DNA of 64,000 nucleotides from Anaerolineaceae bacterium (GCA_002699585.1 PABP01000036.1:188333-252332), one strand, 5' to 3'; positions 35,592 through 44,792 are shown, numbered from the stretch's first letter. Notes: a model not told the origin generated them from the sequence alone. Translations and numbers: made by a program.

Positions 35592-36662
35592 ATGAGTACG
35601 TTAAAAGTAGGGGTTATTGGTGTCGGGGGCATCGCGCGGGTCCATATGCCCGGTTGGGCTGCTTCTCCGCATACGGAAGTCATCGCCGGGGCGGACGTCA
35701 GCCAGGAAGCGCTTGATAAATGGTCAAAAGAGTGGGGTGTGCCGATTACGACCACCAACAGCGCCGACCTCATCAATGACCCGGCGATTGATATTATCGA
35801 CATCGTGACGCCCAACAGCTACCATGCCCCGCTGACTATTGCCGCGCTAGAAGCAGGCAAGCATGTCATCTGCGAAAAGCCGCTGGCAGCGACCCCGGCA
35901 GAAATCCAGTCGATGATTGATGCGCGCAACAAGTCCGGCAAGCTGCTGATGACTGCCCAACACTTCCGTTTTAAGGGCACATCCAAAGCCATGAAGGCTG
36001 AAATCGACAGCGGCGCGCTTGGCGATATTTACCACGCTCGTAGTTGGATGCTGCGCCGCATCGCCATTCCGGCGCGCCCTGGCTTCCTGATGAAGGAACA
36101 CAGCAGCGGCGGCGCAACCATCGACATCGGCGTGCACATCCTCGACCTGACGCTGTGGTTCATGGGTAACCCCAAGCCCGTTTCGGTCACGGGTGTCGCT
36201 CGTACGGAAATCGCCAAGATCCCCGGTGCGTTCAGCGCGTGGGATAACTACCGCGAAGTACCGTCGGACATCATGGATGTAGAAGAAATGGCGCTGGGCT
36301 TTGTCCGCTTTGAAAACGGTGCAACGCTCGTCCTGGAAGTCTCCTGGATGCTGCATCACGACACCCCCGGTGAAGATATGCAGATGTGGTTGTACGGCAA
36401 TCAGGGCGGCGCACATTGGCCAAAAGACGAAATCTACACGACCAATTACGCCACCAAGCAGCTTTACAATCGCGCGTTGCAGCTCACCAAAGACGAGAAC
36501 GAAGCCCATGCCCAGGAATGCATCGAATTCGCGCAGGCGATTGTCGATGGCGCGGAGACCTCCCCCGTTCCAGCAGAGCAGTCCTTACAGGTTTCGCAAA
36601 TCCTCAATGCCATTTACGAAAGCCAGAAAACAGGCCGCGAAGTCCTCATCGCTGACCTGTAA
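35592..36662 (+). CDS. Gfo/Idh/MocA family oxidoreductase (2)
   Basis: The 356-residue protein has VGVIGVGGIARVHMPGW (Rossmann GxGGxA), then HVICEKPLAATPAEI with the EKP catalytic Lys, then GGATIDIGVHILDLTLW, the D..H segment of the active site. It should be an NAD(P)-dependent sugar or cyclitol dehydrogenase. GGAG precedes ATG 35592. A clean terminator follows at 36689. It is only distantly similar to the upstream paralogue, so the pair may oxidise different substrates in one pathway. Confidence 0.88.
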   Translation: MSTLKVGVIGVGGIARVHMPGWAASPHTEVIAGADVSQEALDKWSKEWGVPITTTNSADLINDPAIDIIDIVTPNSYHAPLTIAALEAGKHVICEKPLAATPAEIQSMIDARNKSGKLLMTAQHFRFKGTSKAMKAEIDSGALGDIYHARSWMLRRIAIPARPGFLMKEHSSGGATIDIGVHILDLTLWFMGNPKPVSVTGVARTEIAKIPGAFSAWDNYREVPSDIMDVEEMALGFVRFENGATLVLEVSWMLHHDTPGEDMQMWLYGNQGGAHWPKDEIYTTNYATKQLYNRALQLTKDENEAHAQECIEFAQAIVDGAETSPVPAEQSLQVSQILNAIYESQKTGREVLIADL

Positions 36663-36688
36663 ATCAGCAGTTTGATACCCAAGAATGC

Positions 36689-36726
36689 AAAAAGGACACG
36701 ACGAGATGCCGTGTCCTTTTTGTTTT
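36689..36726 (+). terminator. Rho-independent terminator after oxidoreductase (2)
   Basis: AAAAAGGACACG and CGTGTCCTTTTT form a 12-bp stem (36689-36700 with 36710-36721), followed by GTTTTGT. It is symmetrical enough to serve both strands, but it lies past the end of oxidoreductase (2). Confidence 0.85.
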
Positions 36727-36754
36727 GTATAGCGATCCCTTTAGGGGAACATTG

Positions 36755-36781
36755 TAGTGGCAAGGCATGCCTTGCCGCTAC
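36755..36781. repeat. Palindromic dispersed repeat, copy 3
   Basis: GGCAAGGCATGCCTTGCC (36759-36776) is a perfect palindrome inside TAGT...GCTACG, an extended inverted repeat with one mismatch. It sits between the terminator and the end of the rpsA gene. Confidence 0.7.
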
Positions 36782-36799
36782 GGAATAACATTGCTTGGA

Positions 36800-38092
36800 T
36801 TAGTCGCCTGCTTCAGGGGCCGCTTCAGCATCTGCTTCAGCGACAACTTCAGTGCTGGCTTCCGGCGCTTCTTCAGTATCAGCGATCACTTCCGAGGCAG
36901 CCGCGCTAGGCAGCTCCTCGCCACTGTCGCCGGCTTCTTCACGGCGGCGGAACAACCAGGCTTCCTGCTCGGCAACGCTGACATCATCGATGCTCAGTTC
37001 AATGTGCTTGCGCTCATTGTCGATGCCGACGATACGGACCAGAACGGCATCCCCATCGCGGAACATATCCGCCGGGGTAGATGCGCCCAGGTTTTCCATA
37101 CGGCTGGTATGGACCAGGCCCTGTGCGCCGCTCGGAGCGGCCACAAACACGCCGAAGTCCACGACGTTGGTGACAACGCCTTCCAGTAGGTCGCCGGGGT
37201 GGTACTCAGCGGTGAAGGCATCCCACGGATCCGGCAAGATTGCCTTGCGGTTAAGTGCGATACGCTCGCGTTCCACATCAATGCTATCGATGCGAACCTC
37301 GATTTCTTCGCCAACTGACAGGACATCACCGGGGTGGCCGACATGGCGATGATCGATATTCGAAATATGGATCATGCCATCAACGCCGCCAATATCGACG
37401 AATGCGCCGAAGTTGGTCAGGTTGACCACGCGCCCCGTGACGATTTCGCCAGCTTCCAGTTCCTTCAAACGCTCACTACGGGCATCACGCCGCGCGGCAC
37501 GTTCGGAAAGAATCAGGCGGTTGCGGGACTGCTCGACCTGAATCACCTTGAGCTGGACTTCCTTGCCAATGATCTTTTCTTTGACATCGCGCAAACGCGA
37601 TACCGATACACCCGATGGGATGCTCTCGATATGCGAGTTAGGCACGAAGCCAGTCAGACGATGGAACCGGACCAACATACCGCCCTTGTTCACATCGATA
37701 ATTCTAGATTCGACAGTCGTGTCGTTATCCAGATATTCCTGCGCGATTTTCCAGTCTTCGAGTTCCAGCGCCTTATTGATGGAGACGATCAGTTCGCCAT
37801 CTTCATCGTAAGGGCGCATCACATAAACTGGGATTTCCATGCCCGCTTCAATTGTATCAATGTAGTCTTCGGGCAGACGGACTAAGTCTTTGCGTGTAAC
37901 GATAGCATCACGCTTGAGGCCGACGTCAATAATGACTTCATCGCGACGTTTCTCGAGTACGACGCCCGTCAGGATCTGCCCACGTGAGGGCTGATCGTAA
38001 TTGTAGGCGTCCAACAGTTCGGCGAAATCAATACCACTCAGGTCTCCGCCGTTCGTTTCGACATCTGTCAGTGCCGCGTTCATTGCTACCAT
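36800..38092 (-). CDS. rpsA: Ribosomal protein S1 homologue with four S1 domains
   Basis: The 430-residue protein has four S1/OB-fold RNA-binding domains at about 36-105, 122-195, 212-286 and 299-372; the third has VVNLTNFGAFVDIGGVDGMIH, the fullest match. It helps the 30S subunit bind mRNA during initiation. The tail (about 375-430) is Ala/Glu-rich and of low complexity. Typical S1 has four to six domains. AGAGGTGAT lies next to the ATG at 38092; another ATG nine bases later is at a more usual distance from that site, so the true start may be 38083. The leader has a hairpin at 38243. Confidence 0.9.
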   Translation of the reverse strand: MVAMNAALTDVETNGGDLSGIDFAELLDAYNYDQPSRGQILTGVVLEKRRDEVIIDVGLKRDAIVTRKDLVRLPEDYIDTIEAGMEIPVYVMRPYDEDGELIVSINKALELEDWKIAQEYLDNDTTVESRIIDVNKGGMLVRFHRLTGFVPNSHIESIPSGVSVSRLRDVKEKIIGKEVQLKVIQVEQSRNRLILSERAARRDARSERLKELEAGEIVTGRVVNLTNFGAFVDIGGVDGMIHISNIDHRHVGHPGDVLSVGEEIEVRIDSIDVERERIALNRKAILPDPWDAFTAEYHPGDLLEGVVTNVVDFGVFVAAPSGAQGLVHTSRMENLGASTPADMFRDGDAVLVRIVGIDNERKHIELSIDDVSVAEQEAWLFRRREEAGDSGEELPSAAASEVIADTEEAPEASTEVVAEADAEAAPEAGD

Positions 38093-38688
38093 ATCACCTC
38101 TTTAATTGGGTTCTATCTGCACCAGCACCAAATGGCCCCGCTGGTGAATAGGGCTGATGACCAGGATGGTCGTACTTCCTGACCGTCGTCTATCAATGTA
38201 GCGTGATGCGCTGCTGTTTAAGGGTCCGTTGTCACACCATGCCATCAAGCTCTGGCTGGGGCTTGATGCTTATCTGCTCGGACAAGGCTGGAAAAAGCGA
38301 CGGAATAAAGGGTCGTGGTCCTGCTCATAGAGAAAGACAGACCCCGCAGATAGCGATAAGCTACCTACCATATCTCTTTCACCTTGTGAGCTACAGGGGA
38401 GTAACTAACGGTAAACAGGTGGCAGTGTTATACTCTACATTGATCATCGATAATAATCGTATCACAAAGCATCTGGCAAACTCAACATTTTTTGGGTGGT
38501 TCTAATAAGACACATATACATCGTAAAAATTATATTAAGCACCTCTAAGCTGGTATTCATGTAGGTCAATCATCATCTAACAGAAATGGCAAAAATAGGG
38601 CAAAATGACCCTCAGAAACGGGAAATAGCAGCATCAGTCCACCAGCACGATAATGTGTCGCCCCTCACGGAAAAGGATGATTCTTCCC
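38093..38688. other. 596-base region between rpsA and the phosphoesterase gene
   Basis: The two flanking genes diverge, so this region carries both promoters. It holds a hairpin (CATCAAGC at 38243-38250 with GCTTGATG at 38261-38268) in the rpsA leader. Candidate -10 boxes lack good -35 partners. I see no gene. Confidence 0.5.
38243..38268 (-). promoter_or_regulatory. Hairpin in the rpsA leader
   Basis: An 8-bp stem with a ten-base loop lies about 150 bases upstream of the rpsA start. S1 mRNAs are known to be autoregulated through leader structure in some bacteria; that this one is so is only inference. Confidence 0.35.
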
Positions 38689-39465
38689 ATGCGACTTGCA
38701 ATTTTATCTGATATACACGGCAATCTTATCGCTTTTGAGGCCGTATTGGCCGACCTGGCCCAACAAGGTGAGGTTGATGCCATCTGGTGCCTGGGCGATA
38801 TTGTGGCCGGTGGGCCGCGCCCCCAAGAAAGCCTTCAGCGCGTCCGTGACCTCTTGGAGGAACATGGCAAAGACAAATTCAAGGTCATCGGCGGCAACAC
38901 CGACCGTTACCTGTTGACTGGCGAACGCATGCCGATGCCGATTTTCACTGAAGAAGAAAAATACCAGGATCGCAGCCAGCAGTTCGCTACCCGCGATGCC
39001 GTCTTCAACTGGGCTTTGAGCAAACTAGGCTGGGCCGATTACGAGTTCCTCAGCAAGATCAACGGGCGCGAGATCCACAAATGGGTGGACGGCTACGGCG
39101 GCGTGATCGCTGTCCACGCTGTTCCGGGGTCCGATGAACCGACTTCACTACTGCCGGATACATCCGACGAAGAAGCGCGTGATGCCCTGCTCGACCGCGA
39201 AGGCCGCCTGTGTTTGGCAGGCCATACCCATCGGCGCATGGATCGGGATTTGGGCAGTTGGCGCGTGGTCAATCCGGGCAGTGTGGGCATGTCCTTCACG
39301 CAGCCGGGCCGCGCTGAATGGGCCATGCTGACCTTTGCCGATGGCGACGTCACGGTCGATCTGCGCGATGTACCCTATGACGTGGAAGCGGTGCTGGCGG
39401 AAGCCAATACGCTCGGCCATCCCAGCACGGATTATCTGGTGAATGTGCTCAAACAGACGTCTTAA
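38689..39465 (+). CDS. YfcE-type metallophosphoesterase
   Basis: The 258-residue protein has LSDIHGNLIAFEAVL, WCLGDIVAGGPRP, GNTDRYLL and LAGHTHRRM with VVNPGSVG, the motif set of the YfcE/MJ0936-like two-metal phosphodiesterases. It likely hydrolyses small phosphoesters. ATG 38689 starts the conserved MRLAILSDIHG; earlier in-frame ATGs (38653, 38677) give no family residues. AAGGA is 11 bases upstream, a little far. Confidence 0.85.
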   Translation: MRLAILSDIHGNLIAFEAVLADLAQQGEVDAIWCLGDIVAGGPRPQESLQRVRDLLEEHGKDKFKVIGGNTDRYLLTGERMPMPIFTEEEKYQDRSQQFATRDAVFNWALSKLGWADYEFLSKINGREIHKWVDGYGGVIAVHAVPGSDEPTSLLPDTSDEEARDALLDREGRLCLAGHTHRRMDRDLGSWRVVNPGSVGMSFTQPGRAEWAMLTFADGDVTVDLRDVPYDVEAVLAEANTLGHPSTDYLVNVLKQTS

Positions 39466-39470
39466 CCACC

Positions 39471-39589
39471 AAGTTGTTAGTCGTTAGTGATTAGTTTTTA
39501 GTACATAGGGTCGCTATAGGGATATCCTTATCAGACAAAACCCACTTCACGCAAGAGACTAAGAACTAACAACTATAAACTAACAACTT
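39471..39589. repeat. Inverted repeat of TTAGT-rich arms
   Basis: Arms at 39471-39502 and 39558-39589 match in 26 of 32 positions as reverse complements, with a 55-base spacer. The arms are built from repeated TTAGT units. A similar single arm occurs at 51760-51783. Confidence 0.5.
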
Positions 39590-39607
39590 TGTTTAGAAAG
39601 CCAACTC

Positions 39608-40246
39608 ATGGATAAACGTGAGCAATTCCTGGCCGATGTCGCGCCAGAGGATCATCATGCGGCGCTGCTGGTCGCCCAGGTGGGGGCCATGCCGACCGAA
39701 CTGCAACTGGTCATCGATGTCGCCCGTTACGATGAAACGGTTGATGGCCTGCGACCCATGCGCAGCTATATCGTGCGCGTGGTGGGCGTGGTGGAGCATC
39801 AGATTACGGGATTGGGCACGACCACCAGCGATGTGCGCCTGCTGACCAAACACCCGCTGCTGTATCAATACACCGACGAAGCCGCCGCCCTCTTCTTCCG
39901 CGGCCAGCCGGATGATGCCAACGCGCTGGCGCTGGACATCGCCCAGGCGCATGCCAGCACCTTTGGACCCTGGCGGCACTTCCCGGAGTACCTCAACCCG
40001 GCGCAACCGCTGCTGACGCTCCTGACCAGCGGCGGCGGACTATTGGGGCAGATGCCGCGCTCATTGGCCGATGCCTGCCAACCCGTATTAGAGCGACATG
40101 GCTTAGAAACCAAGCTCATGCTGGATGGCTCCCAGGCCAGCCGCGCGGAAGGGCCGCTGCGCGAGCAGCAATTACAGGTTTTGCTGCTGGGGTATGCCTA
40201 TTTCATCTCGTATGCTTTCGCCTTTGATGAGGTCGGCAAAGCGTAG
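39608..40246 (+). CDS. Hypothetical protein, no recognised family
   Basis: The 212-residue protein has no membrane segment or signal. It starts DKREQFLADVAPEDHHAALLVAQVG and contains a long central region with RSYIVRVVGVVEHQITGLGTTTSDV and a hydrophobic C-terminus (LQVLLLGYAYFISYAFAFDEV). Composition and length are those of a soluble cytoplasmic protein. It follows the phosphoesterase by about 140 bases across the TTAGT inverted repeat. Confidence 0.55.
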   Translation: MDKREQFLADVAPEDHHAALLVAQVGAMPTELQLVIDVARYDETVDGLRPMRSYIVRVVGVVEHQITGLGTTTSDVRLLTKHPLLYQYTDEAAALFFRGQPDDANALALDIAQAHASTFGPWRHFPEYLNPAQPLLTLLTSGGGLLGQMPRSLADACQPVLERHGLETKLMLDGSQASRAEGPLREQQLQVLLLGYAYFISYAFAFDEVGKA

Positions 40247-40249
40247 AAT

Positions 40250-40966
40250 TTACTTAGCCTGCAAGGTCTGGTCTACGAAAGTGCAGATTTCTCGATTGTG
40301 TATGTTGTTGAAGTCTTTTAGCCTGCGAGAAAATGCCTGTTTCTCATCAGGCGTGGCAGTTTTTACATGCTCAAAGAGATTTTTAAGTAACTGCTCGCCC
40401 TCACCAGAAGAGAATGATCGCGTATCGTGAATCAAGAAGAGCATACAGGCAATAATCGTAACGCGAATTTTAGTCTCAGGCTCAATCTTTAGCCTCTTAC
40501 CAAGAGCATCCTATGCTTCTTGACTATGATCCTGCATACTCGCTAGAAGTGCCGCTGCTTCCCATCTAGTTTTAATTTCATTGTCCTCAAACAAACGAAG
40601 ATACAAAGGAAAACCTTTGATAATCTCATCATATATCTGTATAGCCAGTCGCCAATGTCGAATGGAAGTGATAGGTATAAAGATATGACTGCAAATTACC
40701 GCCAATCCCTGAAGCAAATACCAACAATCAGGACACTGCTCATCGTGAAGAGCCTCTAGAATGAAAGGCACAATAAAAGGCGTTGCCTTATCGAGCATCC
40801 CAAAATGTTGGCCACTCCCGACCAAACCCTCCAGGGCATTTTCTCGCACGTGCCAATCTTCATGCAAAAGATTGCGAATATGAGTGGGAATGTCTTTGGT
40901 CTCTCCACCGTGTACGAGCCTCGTACCGAAGGATTCCCAATCAATATCATCTAAACCTTCAAACAT
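40250..40966 (-). pseudogene. HEAT-repeat-like gene interrupted by an in-frame TAG
   Basis: The frame is continuous from 40966 to 40250 except for one TAG at 40511-40513, giving 151 residues, stop, then 86 more in the same frame (SQEA, stop, DALGKRLKIEPETKIRV, and on to FVDQTLQAK). The first part shows HEAT-like helical pairs (DWHVRENALEGLVGSGQH, FIVPFILEALHDE). Both parts use the same AT-rich codons, so this looks like one gene of about 238 residues with a recent nonsense change, or a sequencing error. A natural 151-residue protein is possible. The gene looks foreign to its GC-richer neighbours. Confidence 0.65.
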
Positions 40967-40978
40967 AGAAGTTATCCC

Positions 40979-41923
40979 CTAATTCTCGACGCGGTTGGCG
41001 ATGAAGCTGATCGTGAGCTGGGCATCGGGCGCAATGCTGCTGATTTCCGGTATGCTGGGAATGGTCACGCCCCAGTCAAAATAGCGAATGGTGGCAGTCG
41101 CGCTGCCGATAAGCTGCTCCTCAGTGGCTAGCATGGCCTCGGCGGCAAAAGCAACATCGTGCGTGGCCCCCCGAATCGTCAGATCGCCCACAATCTCGAA
41201 GCGGTAAAGCTGCCCCAGACCGATGGTCGGCGGCAGGCCGCGCAATTCGGTCGGCACAAATTCGATGAACTCATAAGCATCATCTTCCGAGCGCAGAATC
41301 TGGGCACGCAGGGTGCGGTCACGTAATTCATCACCTGTGACCAGCGTACGCGCACTGATACGAATGGTCCCCACCTGCGAGTTCGTCGGGCTAACCGGAT
41401 CGACAATAATGTCGCCCGCCACGTCACGAGTCGTGCCGATAACATCGGACTGCGTACCGTTGCGCGTCTCTTGCAGCATGAAAGTCACTTCGGACTGCTG
41501 CGGCACGATGCGGTACTGCGAACGCGCGATTGGGATCGGTGTCTGGGTAGCGGTCGGGGCCAGTGTGGGCGCGGCTGTAAAGCCCACGGTCGGCACGATA
41601 ACAGGCGTATTCGTGGGTAGGTCAGTCGGTAGGCTGGTAGGCTGAGCAACCACAGTCGCTAGGGCATCGTTGTCGGCACTAAGCGCGTCAACAGTCGCTA
41701 TCAGATTGGCATTTTGCGCGTTCATGGCATTCACCTGGGTAGCGAGGCCAAAGGACTGCGTCGGATTGTAGGTCGGCAGCAGATTGAGATCGAGCGTCGG
41801 CGCGGTAATCGCTGCGCTCGGCGTTCCCGGCCCACCCATGAACCAGATCGTGCCCAAAACACCCAGGACGATGCCCGCCCCCAGCGCCAGCACCGCAATA
41901 ATCATCAGCCGTAGATCACGCAC
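40979..41923 (-). CDS. Membrane-anchored YceI-family protein
   Basis: The 314-residue protein has an N-terminal helix (about 6-30), a Thr/Pro-rich linker to about 132, then a YceI domain: YRIVPQQSEVTFMLQETRNG, then RISARTLVTGDELRDRTLRAQIL and YRFEIVGDLTIRGATHDVAF. YceI folds are lipocalin-like and bind isoprenoids or quinone-like lipids. The anchored, linker-bearing form suits an outer-face position. It overlaps the preceding gene by 8 bases, so the two are co-transcribed. Confidence 0.82.
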   Translation of the reverse strand: MRDLRLMIIAVLALGAGIVLGVLGTIWFMGGPGTPSAAITAPTLDLNLLPTYNPTQSFGLATQVNAMNAQNANLIATVDALSADNDALATVVAQPTSLPTDLPTNTPVIVPTVGFTAAPTLAPTATQTPIPIARSQYRIVPQQSEVTFMLQETRNGTQSDVIGTTRDVAGDIIVDPVSPTNSQVGTIRISARTLVTGDELRDRTLRAQILRSEDDAYEFIEFVPTELRGLPPTIGLGQLYRFEIVGDLTIRGATHDVAFAAEAMLATEEQLIGSATATIRYFDWGVTIPSIPEISSIAPDAQLTISFIANRVEN

Positions 41924-42638
41924 GTTTGCCGCCCATCTGTTGCTGTGTGTGGTTGTGGTCGTCTTCGTCAGTTAGCGTGTCATCATCGGCCAGATGGTCA
42001 ACGGCGGTCATCGTTTGGCTTTGCTGGCGAATAGCCCGCGCCAACTGGTTGACATAATGCAGGTTGCGGCCCAGGTCATAGACCTCAGCCATCCAGCGGC
42101 CATCACTCTGAATTTCAATGGCGGTGGTAGCGGCATCGATTTCTTGTAGCTGGATAGTGATGCGCGAAAAAGGCAGCACATCGACCAGGCCAAAAGAATG
42201 GACTCGCAGATCAGCAATCAGTCTGCCACTGGCGGCATCGGCGGTCTGGATGCGCAGTTTTTGTTTGCGCCCCACCAGCCGATCCACCTTCTGATTGAGG
42301 CCCTCCGGCTGCGGGATAGGTTGGCCATCCAGATCATTTAGCGCGGACAACACCACTGAAAATGCGTCAAGAAGCGGCAGATCGACTTCGATACGTGTTT
42401 GCTGGTGCGATGTCTGATTGGCACGGGCCTGTTTTTTGCCGACGAAAGCACGGCGCTGCTGCCAGCCCCGGAAGGCAAAGCCCCCGGCCATGATCGCTGC
42501 CGATAGGACGGTCCAGAACAGGGCGATGCCGCCGCTAATAGTTAGCGGGACTTGCATTGCAGCCAGCGATAAAAACGACATCACAAAGATCAGCATGGAG
42601 AAAAATACGAGAACGTAGCTCTGTTTACGATATGCCAT
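41916..42638 (-). CDS. Two-helix membrane protein upstream of YceI
   Basis: The 240-residue protein has two N-terminal hydrophobic helices (about 8-28 and 32-52), then a cytoplasmic-looking domain of about 180 residues with strands such as LRIQTADAASGRLIADLRV and ATTAIEIQSDGRWMAEV. I recognise no family. It overlaps the YceI gene by 8 bases and forms an operon with it. It might assist the YceI protein, but no motif shows how. Confidence 0.6.
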   Translation of the reverse strand: MAYRKQSYVLVFFSMLIFVMSFLSLAAMQVPLTISGGIALFWTVLSAAIMAGGFAFRGWQQRRAFVGKKQARANQTSHQQTRIEVDLPLLDAFSVVLSALNDLDGQPIPQPEGLNQKVDRLVGRKQKLRIQTADAASGRLIADLRVHSFGLVDVLPFSRITIQLQEIDAATTAIEIQSDGRWMAEVYDLGRNLHYVNQLARAIRQQSQTMTAVDHLADDDTLTDEDDHNHTQQQMGGKRA

Positions 42639-42724
42639 CTGCTAAAACCTCAGACTAAGCTACCAAAGCTTAATCTGATTATAGTGACAATCGCTATGAG
42701 CGCCCATTGAGCCTGAGCGCCAGC

Positions 42725-42761
42725 AAAAAAAACAGCCCACTTCTGGTCAGAAGTGGGCTGT
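42725..42761 (-). terminator. Terminator of the peptide ABC permease operon
   Basis: ACAGCCCACTTCTG and CAGAAGTGGGCTGT form a 14-bp stem with a two-base loop; on the minus strand it is followed by eight T. It lies 22 bases beyond the DppC-like stop. Confidence 0.9.
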
Positions 42762-42782
42762 CTGCTCAAGCTGAGCTATAGG

Positions 42783-44792
42783 CTAGTCGGTACCGCGCAG
42801 GCGTGGGTCGAGCGCATCACGCAGACCATCACCCAGGAAGTTGAAGGCGAACATGATAATGAACAGCGCCAGCGCCGGGAAGAGCGCCTCGTGCGGGTAA
42901 TTACGCAGCACGGCAGCACCATCACTAATCATATTACCCCAACTGGGCGTCGGGGCGTTCACACCCAGGCCGATGAAGCTCAAGAAGGCTTCGTAGCGAA
43001 TGTAGGTCGGGATAGACAACGTTTCGCTGATGACGATCGGCCCCAGGATGTTGGGCAGAATATGACGCATCATAATCTGCGGGGTGGATTGGCCCAAAGC
43101 AGTCGCCGCTGTGACGTATTCTGTTTCCCTGGCGGATAGCACCTGACCGCGCGTGATACGCGCCAAGCGCATCCAGGAGGTCAAACCAATGCCCAGGAAG
43201 ATAAAGAATACGCCGCCGGTCGCTCGGTCAATCGCCCCCATCTGGAAGATAAACGTCCCTGGCTGCGTCGAGGCCGCACTACTGCGGAAGAAAGCCATCA
43301 GTAGGATAATCAGCAGCAGCGCCGGGAAAGCATACATCAGGTCGACAAAGCGCATCATCCAGTTATCGACAGCGCCACCAAAATAGCCACTGATGAGGCC
43401 ATAAGGCATGCCGACGAGGATACTCACCAACGGGCCGATGAAGGCCGCTAACAGCGAGACACGCGCACCGTAAACAATACGCGACCACATATCACGGCCC
43501 AGGTAATCCGCACCCAGAGGGTATTCATTACGCAGCGGTGTATAGCCGGAACTGGTCGGCAGGACCAACAGTTCGCTATCGGTGACATACACTGTGCCCT
43601 GGACGTTGGCTGTTACATCATCGGCCAATGGCTCGCCGATGGAAACAACCTGCTCGTCCATCACATGGATAACGGAATTGTCACTGAGTTCGTAGCGCTG
43701 TACGGTCGATGGCGTCAGAACGACATCATCACCCTCAACGAACACGGTGCCGTCCATATTGGCGAAGACATTGCGATTGCTGACATCCACCAGTTGATCG
43801 CCAGCGGCCACAATCTGGCCATCACTAACCGATAGGCCACCGTCGGATTGTAACCATTGTTCGGTCTGGCGAATGATGATTTCGTCTTCAGCGATGAAGG
43901 CATCGCCCGTGATCGGCGCGGTCACATCGTCGAACAGGGTTTCCCCTTGTAAGACTTCGCGACCATCACGAATCTCGATTTCAGCGCCTTCCGGTACGTC
44001 AACACGAGCCGGGTCAATCAGCGCCAATTCGACATTGTTGCGCGTTACAAAGATGGTGCCACCAAAGGGGGCAACAATTTCATCACCATCTTCCATGATG
44101 AGCAGCACATCACCTGCTTCAACTGTTTGCAGGTTTTCTACCTGGACGTCGCCATTGCTGCGCCGCCAAACTGTTTCTGGCTGCAAGATCACTTCATTGC
44201 CGACCACATGCACGATGCCATCGTAAGGTGCGGTGGTATCGCCAAAGAGCGTATCGCCAGCCATGACATCGTCGAGGTTGCTAACCGATAGGCGCGTGCT
44301 GTCGGTGATGTCAAAACGCGCCACCTCGATGGTATCCGGGACCAGATAGAAGCGTCGGTCATCAATGAAGACTGTACCGCCGACGCTGGCTGCCAGATTA
44401 TCGACTGAGAAATCAACCAGTAGGTCGCCTTCGCTGACTTGCTGCCCGGTCTCAACCAGGATTTCGCCATCAGAAGCGTCAAATGTTTCATCACGCGCTT
44501 TGAGGATCGGGAACAGATTAATGACCCAGGCAGGGGCCGCATTGGCCTCTTCCGTGTTCTGGTCGTCGATACCCTCGACAGCGACCACTGGCGCGAAGAT
44601 GGCCAGCAGCATATTGATGATGATGAGAACCAGACCGACTACTGCCAAGCGATTGCGCGATAGACGATACCAGGCATCGGCCCAGTACCCCTTCGACCCA
44701 GATGAAGTGGGGTCATCGAGAAGAGCAACCTCATTGCTGTTGTCGTTCTCTGGTGTTGTCGTCACATTGTTTGTCACGTCAGTTTCTCCCAC
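42783..44792 (-). CDS. DppC/OppC-type ABC permease with a six-repeat extracytoplasmic insert
   Basis: The 669-residue protein is a dipeptide/oligopeptide permease. A first helix lies at about 49-70, and the core runs from about 424 (PLGADYLGRDMWSRIVYGARVSL) to the end, with the EAA-type loop EYVTAATALGQS. Usual members have about 300 residues. The extra length is residues 109-412, six tandem units of about 50 residues, each with V..GD.L followed about 15 residues later by GTVF(V/I). The pattern resembles barrel-sandwich (biotinyl/lipoyl or RNA polymerase beta-prime hammerhead-like) folds. It would lie outside the membrane, where the binding protein docks. GTG 44792 overlaps the DppB stop by one base; a GTG five codons in has GGGAG upstream. 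Confidence 0.8.
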   Translation of the reverse strand: MGETDVTNNVTTTPENDNSNEVALLDDPTSSGSKGYWADAWYRLSRNRLAVVGLVLIIINMLLAIFAPVVAVEGIDDQNTEEANAAPAWVINLFPILKARDETFDASDGEILVETGQQVSEGDLLVDFSVDNLAASVGGTVFIDDRRFYLVPDTIEVARFDITDSTRLSVSNLDDVMAGDTLFGDTTAPYDGIVHVVGNEVILQPETVWRRSNGDVQVENLQTVEAGDVLLIMEDGDEIVAPFGGTIFVTRNNVELALIDPARVDVPEGAEIEIRDGREVLQGETLFDDVTAPITGDAFIAEDEIIIRQTEQWLQSDGGLSVSDGQIVAAGDQLVDVSNRNVFANMDGTVFVEGDDVVLTPSTVQRYELSDNSVIHVMDEQVVSIGEPLADDVTANVQGTVYVTDSELLVLPTSSGYTPLRNEYPLGADYLGRDMWSRIVYGARVSLLAAFIGPLVSILVGMPYGLISGYFGGAVDNWMMRFVDLMYAFPALLLIILLMAFFRSSAASTQPGTFIFQMGAIDRATGGVFFIFLGIGLTSWMRLARITRGQVLSARETEYVTAATALGQSTPQIMMRHILPNILGPIVISETLSIPTYIRYEAFLSFIGLGVNAPTPSWGNMISDGAAVLRNYPHEALFPALALFIIMFAFNFLGDGLRDALDPRLRGTD

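Noticed and set aside
38653-38688. Earlier ATG starts for the phosphoesterase
   Set aside because: They add residues unlike the family, and the second one overlaps the ribosome site.
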